Source: a virus
Length of the DNA: 27,578 nucleotides
Virus record (IMG/VR): IMGVR_UViG_3300030382_003300
Coordinates: 1-27,578 of that record
Direction: 5' to 3' (one strand)
Positions 22,162 to 27,578 of the stretch are shown here, piece after piece. The position numbers were made by a program, and so were the translations under genes. The notes beneath the pieces were generated by a model. It was not told the origin of the DNA. It saw only the letters and a program-made list of their open reading frames with translations, and did no database searches. How positions within the stretch are numbered: position 1 is the stretch's first letter; each line of letters opens with the position of its first letter.

Positions 22162-23133
22162 TTAAGCGGCAAGTGTAGTGTGTTGATACCTATCCCTGTT
22201 TCCAAACTCATTCTTATGCACTCGAAAAGCGGGCAATTGATTGAGTTCTCTAATCAATTTTTGTACGCCTTCAAAATCAAGAATAAATCCACCCTTGATA
22301 CCCTCAATTGTGTGCATTGTGCGCTTAGCTGTTAGAATTCCAAAGCTTGCCTTGGGTTCGTCTAAAAAACGTAAATCCGTGGTATCCATTGAAAATGTAT
22401 TTTCAATTTCTAATAGCACTCTTTCAACATCTTGCTCAATTACAGGAATAGCTAAATTGACACCCTCTTTTATATGCTGAAAATACCAAAGTAGTCGATT
22501 TTGGGACATGTCAGCGAATGAATAGGTCAAGTGATAATTTAACCTCTTTCCATTTTGCCGTGTTGGATTTTTGGTATAGTCGTAGAAAATTTCAAAAGGA
22601 AATTGTTCAATAACGTGCGACCAATCCAGATCGGAAGTACAATTTAGCCTTATTGCTAAATGGTATTTACTTGTTTTCACTTTTCTTCGCTCTCGTTCGA
22701 TCTCATGAACAATTAGCTTTTCGGCAACCTTGGGAAAAAATACAGCAACCCAAGTTTTCTTAATGCGACTAACGGCAATTGTATTTTTGCCGCTTAGGTC
22801 TTCAATTAATTTGTGGCCGCTACCATCAAGACAAGCAAGGCGGCATGCCTTGCAAGCAAAGCTACAGATATCAATACCCGCCTTTTTAGAAGGTGCTAGA
22901 TATAGGCCTAGCGTTCTATACAAAAGCTTTTCGCCTTTCTCAAGTTTGGCGCTTTGATTTACGCCGCAATAATAAGAGCATCCAATTGTTTTCAAGATTT
23001 TTGAATAACTCATATTTTCAAGCTTCATTTCGCTCAAAATCAAATTAGCCTTATCTAAAATAGACTGTTGGGCATTGCGTGGTGATTTTGCCGCTTGTAT
23101 TTCCGCTAATTTATTCAATTGATCTTTCATCAT
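22162..23133 (-). CDS. L5 gp88-like Cys-motif protein of unknown function, 323 aa
   Basis: Resembles the phage 'gene product 88' family (first named in mycobacteriophage L5). Features I recognise are the Cys cluster ICSFACKACRLACLDGSG (C90, C94, C97, C101), then VSRIKKT, AIRLNCTSDLDW (160-171), FYDYTKNP (183-190) and LNYHLTYSFADMSQNR. Two more Cys (C52, C56) lie in GCSYYCG. The family function is unknown; the Cys spacing could hold a metal or iron-sulphur cluster, which is inference. It is the second gene of the leftward early transcript. The start has an A-rich leader and no Shine-Dalgarno, and its first codons repeat those of the preceding gene. Length is in the normal range for the family as I know it. 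Confidence 0.75.
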   Translation of the reverse strand: MMKDQLNKLAEIQAAKSPRNAQQSILDKANLILSEMKLENMSYSKILKTIGCSYYCGVNQSAKLEKGEKLLYRTLGLYLAPSKKAGIDICSFACKACRLACLDGSGHKLIEDLSGKNTIAVSRIKKTWVAVFFPKVAEKLIVHEIERERRKVKTSKYHLAIRLNCTSDLDWSHVIEQFPFEIFYDYTKNPTRQNGKRLNYHLTYSFADMSQNRLLWYFQHIKEGVNLAIPVIEQDVERVLLEIENTFSMDTTDLRFLDEPKASFGILTAKRTMHTIEGIKGGFILDFEGVQKLIRELNQLPAFRVHKNEFGNRDRYQHTTLAA

Positions 23134-23155
23134 TTTGATTTTTTGGTTAAATTAT

Positions 23156-23401
23156 TTAGTTGATTGATTTTTGGCAATTTTTCCAATATTGAAGCGTCAG
23201 GTTAAAACCTTTAGTAATTTGAATAATATCTCTAGTACTAATTGGCCAGCGATTGTAAGGACAGTTTGCAAGGTATTGCGCCTTGCAGTTTTCCTTAGCT
23301 TCTTTGCTAGTTTTTCCAACGCCTATCGTTTCAATTATTTCTTGGCCTTCCCAGTAGGTGATCGAATATATTTTTTCAGGGTTATTTGATTGATCTTTCA
23401 T
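23156..23401 (-). CDS. small early protein, 81 aa
   Basis: Not recognised. First gene of the leftward transcript, about 30 bp after a good promoter. The sequence begins MKDQSNNPEKIYSITYWEGQ, has an antiparallel-strand look up to GVGKTSKEAKENCKAQYLA, and ends in a basic/aromatic part with three Cys in total. The GVGKTS string resembles a P-loop only by chance: it lacks the preceding G-x4 pattern and the protein is too small. The gp88-like gene begins 23 bp after it. Confidence 0.6.
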   Translation of the reverse strand: MKDQSNNPEKIYSITYWEGQEIIETIGVGKTSKEAKENCKAQYLANCPYNRWPISTRDIIQITKGFNLTLQYWKNCQKSIN

Positions 23402-23435
23402 AATGATTTTGATTGATTAATAATTTAAAACCAAA

Positions 23436-23464
23436 ACTCTACAGGCTTTTATTTTCGGAGTCAA
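23436..23464 (-). promoter_or_regulatory. sigma70-like leftward early promoter
   Basis: On the - strand, TTGACT (23459-23464, 5/6) is followed by a 17-bp spacer and TAGAGT (23436-23441, 4/6). The expected start point is near 23429, leaving a leader of about 28 bases before the ATG at 23401. This is the best host-type promoter seen in the window and would drive the leftward block. Confidence 0.65.
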
Positions 23465-23692
23465 ACTGTTTTTTCACTTGTTTATTAACAGGGTTAAGTA
23501 GTTGAATATCAGTAGCTTAGGTTACAATTGAGCTATATTCACAGAAATTAATTTGAAGAAAATTGAGCAGCAAAATATGGATTCCCTAGGCCTCAAAAGA
23601 TTTACAACAATGGGTGAAATTGCCGCCAGTTCCGGCCGTTGCGTGGCTATTTCCTTTCTACCAGCACACGCACACGCACGAGCACACACAGG

Positions 23693-23711
23693 GTATCCGG
23701 TAAATGGATAC
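23693..23711. promoter_or_regulatory. operator-like dyad 1 (GTATCC-N7-GGATAC)
   Basis: Perfect 6-bp arms, spacer GGTAAAT. It is one of three dyads with identical arm sequence and spacer length. Centre-to-centre distance to dyad 2 is 37 bp. Confidence 0.75.
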
Positions 23712-23729
23712 AGTGAGGAAAGTGGTAGT

Positions 23730-23748
23730 GTATCCGAATGAAGGATAC
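23730..23748. promoter_or_regulatory. operator-like dyad 2 (GTATCC-N7-GGATAC)
   Basis: Perfect arms, spacer GAATGAA; the symmetry extends one base further on each side (T...A). Distance to dyad 3 is 28 bp. Confidence 0.75.
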
Positions 23749-23757
23749 AGCTTAATT

Positions 23758-23776
23758 GTATTCGCACATTGGATAC
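23758..23776. promoter_or_regulatory. operator-like dyad 3 (GTATTC-N7-GGATAC)
   Basis: Same geometry with one arm mismatch, spacer GCACATT. Symmetry extends two more bases on each side (TT...AA), which partly makes up for the mismatch. Confidence 0.7.
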
Positions 23777-23809
23777 AAGCAGGTAGATTTCGGGTAGTGA
23801 AAGTTTCAA

Positions 23810-23825
23810 TTTTGAGTAGTCAAAA
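23810..23825. promoter_or_regulatory. palindrome TTTTGA-GTAG-TCAAAA
   Basis: Perfect 6-bp arms with a 4-base centre, 33 bp right of dyad 3. A further TTTGAGTG half-copy occurs just after it (23833-23840). It is possibly a second type of regulator site. No T-run follows that would make it a terminator. Confidence 0.45.
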
Positions 23826-23842
23826 AGCAGACTTTGAGTGCC

Positions 23843-23860
23843 GGGGAGGGGGTCGGGGGG
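23843..23860 (+). other. G-rich tract
   Basis: Runs of 4, 5 and 6 G separated by A and TC on the + strand. It could form a two-layer G-quadruplex, but only three long runs are present, so a stable three-layer form is unlikely. It lies about 80 bp before the TerS start. Confidence 0.4.
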
Positions 23861-23942
23861 ACCAGGCCTTCAGCTATATATATAGATTAACTGCCCTATA
23901 AAAAAATTTGACCAATGGGGCCAGTTGCCGTAGCTATTTTGA

Positions 23943-24494
23943 ATGATTACAGACCAAGATGACAAAAAAGAATTAATTAATTCTATCCGAGATGGTATTA
24001 ACGAGGTAAAGGAAGCCCTGACGGTCCCGAAGAGCCTGAGTAAGTATAACCCTGAGAAGGTGGCTACTATCCTTTATTTACATTCTATTGGAGTGACTCA
24101 GACCCAGATGGAGAAAAAGTATGGATTGGGGAGCCGCACTACTTCTAACATATTGGTTCAGTATGCTGATTACACAAACCGCTGGAAGGCTATGGGGGCG
24201 AACATCCGTGGTCGTCATTTCCTGGAACTTTCTTCTTTGGAGGAAAGTTTAATTGATGCGTTAAAGGAGCGAATGGCGAATGGTGAGATTAAGCCAACCT
24301 TTCGGGATTTATTACCTTTAAGCATTGCATTGGAGAAGGCCGAGAAGGGAAGTAATACATTCCGTGGCGAGGCCAGTAATATTATTGAGGAGCGAAAGAT
24401 GGTGACACAGGCGGATTACGAGGCGACGGTGGAGGCTGCCCGAAAACGTATGTTACAATTAAAGAAGGCCGAGGCCATTAATAATGACGGATGA
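23943..24494 (+). CDS. terminase small subunit candidate, 183 aa
   Basis: Proposed DNA-recognition subunit of the packaging motor. Residues ~36-80 contain a helix-turn-helix-like segment (NPEKVATILYLHSIGVTQTQ, then KKYGLGSRTTSNIL). The remainder is helical and charged, as expected for oligomerisation, ending in a basic segment (AARKRMLQLKKAEA). It is the first rightward gene and lies just upstream of the large terminase, the standard position for TerS. No Shine-Dalgarno precedes the ATG; a TTGACC hexamer at 23908 with a poor -10 would give an almost leaderless mRNA. Identification rests on position and HTH, since TerS sequences diverge widely. Confidence 0.7.
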   Translation: MITDQDDKKELINSIRDGINEVKEALTVPKSLSKYNPEKVATILYLHSIGVTQTQMEKKYGLGSRTTSNILVQYADYTNRWKAMGANIRGRHFLELSSLEESLIDALKERMANGEIKPTFRDLLPLSIALEKAEKGSNTFRGEASNIIEERKMVTQADYEATVEAARKRMLQLKKAEAINNDG

Positions 24495-24681
24495 AGATAT
24501 TGAGTTGATTGTTTCTATTCTTTCTGAAACAACGGATAAGTTCTGGGTTGTTTATGAGTCTGACCAGAAGTTTATGATGTTTGGGGGAAGTCCTTGGGAG
24601 CTGAAGGATCAGTTGGACGGGAAGGTAAATCCGTTTAGTTGGAGGGATAGGTTTAGTAAGCCTCACTGGGATGAAATTTAG
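24484..24681 (+). CDS. small protein between TerS and TerL, 65 aa
   Basis: Not recognised. An acidic, aromatic-rich protein (DKFWVVYESDQKFMMFGGSP is typical). It overlaps TerS by 11 bp and TerL by 11 bp, and no other frame fills this gap, so it is probably real and co-translated. It may be an accessory packaging protein, by position only. Confidence 0.6.
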   Translation: MTDEDIELIVSILSETTDKFWVVYESDQKFMMFGGSPWELKDQLDGKVNPFSWRDRFSKPHWDEI

Positions 24682-26320
24682 TCCTCACCCGATATTATCT
24701 GGGCCGTCAGACGAGGAAATTGTGTTCTGGGGGGAGAATGACCCTGGAACCCTTGAAGGTTTGCACACGGCACACGAGGAGCGTATTTTAAGCAGCAAGA
24801 CAGACCCTGTGAGGTATGGGTTTGACCTGGACGGCTGGAACCGCATTCGTTCCGGGTTGGATGAATACAACGAGTGTTTATGCCTTGGTGGTAATCGCAG
24901 TGGTAAAACAACTGGATGCGCCAAGATAGTTATGGAGAGTGTCATGGCCAACAAGGATGGTCACATTGTATGTTTTTCACAGAATGCGGACACTAGTGTG
25001 AAGGTTCAGCAGGCGGTGATGTGGGAGATGATGCCCAAGGAGTTCAAGCGAAAGACTAAGGGTGTCGAGGGCTACATCAACTACTCGATGCAGAATGGTT
25101 TTACCGGGAGTGGTTTTATCTTTCCTGACACTCGGACCAGGGTGGATTTCAAAACCTACACTCAGTTTAGCAACAACCAGACCATTCTGGAGGGCTTTGA
25201 ATTTGGATTTAAGGCCGGAGATAGTATAAACCTCGGAGCTTGGTTGGATGAATATTTGGGTGATGACACATTAATTAACACTTTAAGGTTCAGGCTGGCT
25301 ACTCGGGACAGCAAGATGCTGATAGCGTTCACTCCGATTAATGGGTATACACCGTTCATTAATGAGTATTTAAAGGGTGGAGAAACCTTACAGACCAGGG
25401 AAGCGGTGTTGCTTAACCGGGAGTTGCCTGTAAAGCAGTATAGTCCTAACCGGGATGCTGCTGTTGTATATTTGCATTCTGACGAAAATCCGTTTGGTGG
25501 TTATCAGCGTATAGTTAAGGACTTGCGTGGGAGGCCGGATGACGAGGTGCTGGTCAGGGCTTACGGGATTCCGGTGAGGAGCATTACATCTCTGTTGCCG
25601 TTATTTAATACCGAGGTGAATGTTCTTAGTGAAACGCCTAACAAATATGGGATGGTGTTCCCTGATATATCTGACAGGGAGCAATTCACCTGCTACCAGG
25701 TGGTGGACCCTGCGGGAGCACGTAACTACACTTGTTTATGGGCTGGGGTGGATGAGGACGGATATGTATATATTCGCAAGGAATGGCCGGACCGGGATGG
25801 TTATGGTGAGTGGGCATTATTTGGTGATCCTAAATGGAAAACTGGACCGGCGACCAAGAAGCTGGGATTTAATGTGGAGACGTATGCTGATTTATTCAAG
25901 GAAATTGAAGAAGATTTGAACATTGATGTATTTGAGCGTATCGGGGATAGTCGTTATTTTTCCAGCGAGAATGAAAACAATGACGACTTATATATGTCGT
26001 TTGATGATTTTGGGATGGTATTTGTTCCTTCTGATGGTCGCCGTGAGGAAATTGGGATTAATGCCCTAGATGAATGGTTTATGTATAATCCTAACATTGC
26101 TGTAGATACGGTTAATAAACCGAGATGTTATATACACCGGGATTGCGGAAATTTAATTGACAGTTTAATTAATTATAATAGTCAGGGTAAGTCGGACGAA
26201 GCGTTGAAAGATTTTTTTGATTTGATACGTTATTTGCGAATGGCGAACGGAGGCGAAGGACCGGATCACATTACTAATCGCAGTATGCTGGTAACACAAA
26301 AAACTATGGGGGGATATTGA
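24671..26320 (+). CDS. terminase large subunit, 549 aa
   Basis: ATPase and nuclease that pumps phage DNA into the capsid and cuts it. The N-terminal ATPase domain has Walker A GGNRSGKT (73-80) and Walker B GAWLDE (189-194, with catalytic E194). Motif III-like sequence (LIAFTPING) is at 217-225. The C-terminal nuclease domain starts with QVVDPAG (D346) in an RNase H-like strand, followed by GDEDGYVYI-type strands and further acidic residues (IGDSRYF). Size is normal. The start overlaps the small gene upstream, and the stop TGA overlaps the next ATG. It defines the packaging module. Confidence 0.93.
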   Translation: MKFSPHPILSGPSDEEIVFWGENDPGTLEGLHTAHEERILSSKTDPVRYGFDLDGWNRIRSGLDEYNECLCLGGNRSGKTTGCAKIVMESVMANKDGHIVCFSQNADTSVKVQQAVMWEMMPKEFKRKTKGVEGYINYSMQNGFTGSGFIFPDTRTRVDFKTYTQFSNNQTILEGFEFGFKAGDSINLGAWLDEYLGDDTLINTLRFRLATRDSKMLIAFTPINGYTPFINEYLKGGETLQTREAVLLNRELPVKQYSPNRDAAVVYLHSDENPFGGYQRIVKDLRGRPDDEVLVRAYGIPVRSITSLLPLFNTEVNVLSETPNKYGMVFPDISDREQFTCYQVVDPAGARNYTCLWAGVDEDGYVYIRKEWPDRDGYGEWALFGDPKWKTGPATKKLGFNVETYADLFKEIEEDLNIDVFERIGDSRYFSSENENNDDLYMSFDDFGMVFVPSDGRREEIGINALDEWFMYNPNIAVDTVNKPRCYIHRDCGNLIDSLINYNSQGKSDEALKDFFDLIRYLRMANGGEGPDHITNRSMLVTQKTMGGY

Positions 26321-26706
26321 TGGCTAAGGTGAGAATTGACAGGCTGGCGAAAGAGTGGGGAATGGAAGTGGAAGAGCTTCTATCTTTGGCAACCGACAAG
26401 CTATCGGACAAAATGATGACCGGAACACGTCGAGCTACTTGGATTAACGAAGAGGGTCAAAAGATTTTGAAGGATGCAACGAGCATACCGGAATGTGTCC
26501 CTAAACACTATGAGGGTCAGGTTATTAAGGGAGCCGCCAACCCAAGTTACGTGTATGCCTTTATTAAGGAGATAGGGAAAAAGGTTCCGGTGGTTGTTCC
26601 TCGACGCTGGCGTGGACGACTAACTGGAAAGAATGTATTAATTGAAGCCATTCAGGATATAAATGGAACCTCTTACAGATATAGAGAAAGACATCACTCT
26701 AAATAA
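26320..26706 (+). CDS. protein with IF2 N-domain-like start, 128 aa
   Basis: Residues ~2-24 (AKVRIDRLAKEWGMEVEELL) closely resemble the small helical IF2_N module found at the N-terminus of bacterial initiation factor 2, where the pattern is KVRVYELAKELG.....EL. A segment TRRATWINEEGQKIL follows, also seen in such helical DNA/RNA-binding modules. The rest is basic (VPRRWRGRLTGKNVLIEAI). The ATG at 26320 has a G-rich (GGGGGGA) ribosome site and overlaps the TerL stop by one base; the frame's TTG at 26317 is an unlikely start. Its place between terminase and portal suggests a packaging or DNA-binding role; a role in translation is possible but unsupported. Confidence 0.7.
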   Translation: MAKVRIDRLAKEWGMEVEELLSLATDKLSDKMMTGTRRATWINEEGQKILKDATSIPECVPKHYEGQVIKGAANPSYVYAFIKEIGKKVPVVVPRRWRGRLTGKNVLIEAIQDINGTSYRYRERHHSK

Positions 26707-26887
26707 ATGGTGGATCTCCAGTGAGATTAACAGGCTTCTTGCCTGGGAGATATTGTGTTCTGTTGCGAGAGGAAAACAGGAAATACCTATAAGGGTTATG
26801 GATTTATGTGATATGATAGGAACGAGCGAAGACTTTTATTCCAAGATTTTATACACTGTTAGAAATAAGCTGAATGAAAAACAATGA
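26663..26887 (+). CDS. small helical protein, 74 aa
   Basis: Not recognised. Starts inside the previous gene (44-bp overlap) behind an AGGA site. It is helical (NKWWISSEINRLLAWEILCS, then MDLCDMIGTSEDFYSKILYT). It overlaps the portal start by 14 bp. Confidence is moderate because of the overlaps, but the bases between the neighbours are otherwise unfilled. Confidence 0.6.
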   Translation: MEPLTDIEKDITLNKWWISSEINRLLAWEILCSVARGKQEIPIRVMDLCDMIGTSEDFYSKILYTVRNKLNEKQ

Positions 26888-27578
26888 TATTTCCGAGTCG
26901 CTAACTTACGTTAGTGATAAACCTGACATTAAATCCTTACGTTATTCGTATGACCAATCGGTAACGGAGCTGGAAGCCTATTTCGATTTATGTCGAAGTA
27001 GCTACGATGACAGGCGTAACTGGTGGCCTGGTAAAAGCCGAGACTTACGCAAGCACGGGGCCGATGCTTTTCCCTGGGAAGGTGCCTCGGATATGGAGAG
27101 TCATGTTATTGATGAGCGTATCACCCGTTTGGTTTCTTTGTTTCTTTCTGCGTTGAGCAGGGCAAATATAAGGGCGTTCCCGGTAGAAATTGCTGATATT
27201 CCGAAAAGCAGAATAGTAAGTAATTTCCTTAAATGGATGATTACATCTGGATATATACCGAGATTTAACAAAGAGATGGAGCTGGGTGCTAATTATATGC
27301 TGGAGCGTGGGCTTCTCATTACGTATGTAGGTTGGCACCGGGAAGATCGGACATTTTTACAGCGGTTGAGTCTGGAGCAAATTGCCGCCATCAATCCCGA
27401 AGTGGGGGCGATGATAGGTGAGGGGTCGGACGACGATCAAATTATTCGTATGATCCAGGGTAGCTTTGATGGTGTGACTAAAAAGCGAGCCAAGAAAGCA
27501 TTAAAGGATTTGCGGAAGCTGGGGATGGCTGAGTTGCCAATCGTGAAGCGTCAGGTGAATGCACCGGAGGTTAAGACA
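26874..27578 (+). CDS. portal (head-tail connector) protein, 5' part, 235 codons
   Basis: Forms the dodecameric ring at the capsid vertex through which DNA passes. An open frame from ATG 26874 reaches the window end with no stop (exactly 235 codons). The start of the protein matches the family I know from phages: R..WW.GKSRDLRKHGADAFPWEGASDMESHVIDERI..LVSLFLSAL.RANIRAFPVE. It follows terminase as usual. A full-length portal should be about 500-700 residues, so more than half is outside the window. It overlaps the previous gene's stop by 14 bp and has no strong ribosome site. Confidence 0.85.
   Translation, partial: MKNNDISESLTYVSDKPDIKSLRYSYDQSVTELEAYFDLCRSSYDDRRNWWPGKSRDLRKHGADAFPWEGASDMESHVIDERITRLVSLFLSALSRANIRAFPVEIADIPKSRIVSNFLKWMITSGYIPRFNKEMELGANYMLERGLLITYVGWHREDRTFLQRLSLEQIAAINPEVGAMIGEGSDDDQIIRMIQGSFDGVTKKRAKKALKDLRKLGMAELPIVKRQVNAPEVKT

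Larger units (their letters stand above)
23402..23942. other. 541-bp divergent control region
   Basis: The largest non-coding stretch, between the leftward early block and the rightward packaging genes. From left to right it holds the leftward promoter, ~220 bp without clear signals, a CA-rich tract (23663-23690), three 19-bp dyads, a 16-bp palindrome, a G-rich run, and an AT-rich stretch (CTATATATATAG) before the TerS ATG. Overlapping frames such as 23553-23741 (+) and 23522-23809 (-) have no protein-like features. It may also contain the replication origin. Confidence 0.7.

Noticed and set aside
23156-23401. GVGKTS string as an ATP-binding P-loop
   Set aside because: The surrounding pattern and the size of the protein do not fit a P-loop NTPase.
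23663-23690. CA-rich tract as a regulatory element
   Set aside because: A simple-sequence stretch without symmetry or known site; may be incidental.
23522-23809. Leftward and rightward frames (23522-23809, 23553-23741) in the control region
   Set aside because: They run through the CA tract and dyads, lack ribosome sites and have low-complexity products.
1-27578. tRNA genes, CRISPR arrays, integrase or att sites
   Set aside because: No cloverleaf with a GGTTCGA-type arm, no regularly spaced repeat-spacer pattern in non-coding DNA, and no tyrosine or serine recombinase motifs were seen by eye.

Overview
The window looks like a 27.6 kb piece of a tailed double-stranded DNA bacteriophage genome, probably a short-tailed (podovirus-like) phage from an aquatic, perhaps marine, setting. 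The evidence is a terminase/portal module, a very long low-complexity tail fibre with a C-terminal domain type I associate with marine phages, three giant virion proteins, and a compact oppositely oriented replication/early block. I see no integrase, tRNA, rRNA, CRISPR array or insertion sequence. The host cannot be named. The window opens in the last codons of one gene and stops inside the portal gene, so capsid and tail-tube genes would lie outside it.

Layout. (1) 1-12822, + strand, late structural genes: tail fibre (1017 aa), a small possibly GNAT-like protein, a 1304-aa Ala/Gln-rich repeat protein, a 455-aa coiled-coil protein and a 1357-aa probable ejection (internal virion) protein. The last three are candidates for the genome-delivery apparatus. 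(2) 12823-13111, a non-coding junction between converging transcripts, with an orphan ribosome-binding site, short repeats and a leftward terminator. (3) 23401 to 13112, - strand, early/replication block read leftward. In transcription order: a small unknown, an L5 gp88-like Cys-motif protein, an unknown small protein, a terminator, a small PD-(D/E)XK nuclease behind its own candidate promoter/operator, two small proteins, a hidden 40-aa membrane protein, a NUMOD4-HNH-AP2 endonuclease, a winged-helix protein, a ribbon-helix-helix protein, an unknown, an HExxH metallopeptidase, a ParB-like protein, a primase-helicase, a candidate ssDNA-binding protein, a RecB-like exonuclease, a DNA methyltransferase, an HNH nuclease, a stand-alone DnaA domain IV protein and a small unknown. 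(4) 23402-23942, a 541-bp non-coding control region with a sigma70-like leftward promoter and three 19-bp dyads of the form GTATCC-N7-GGATAC. (5) 23943-27578, + strand packaging module: TerS candidate, small protein, TerL, a protein with an IF2 N-domain-like start, a small protein and the portal.

How it works together (inference). The 23.4-23.9 kb region is a divergent switch between the leftward early/replication transcript and the rightward packaging/structural transcript, and its dyads are the best candidates for sites of a phage regulator. The block has primase-helicase, SSB-like protein, exonuclease and a DnaA DNA-binding domain but no DNA polymerase in this window. Either the polymerase lies elsewhere or the phage recruits the host polymerase, perhaps through the DnaA-like and ParB-like proteins. 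The most notable items are the three dyads, the DnaA domain IV protein with altered recognition residues, the coupled 40-aa membrane protein, the IF2-N-like protein between terminase and portal, and the two repeat registers in the 1304-aa virion protein.
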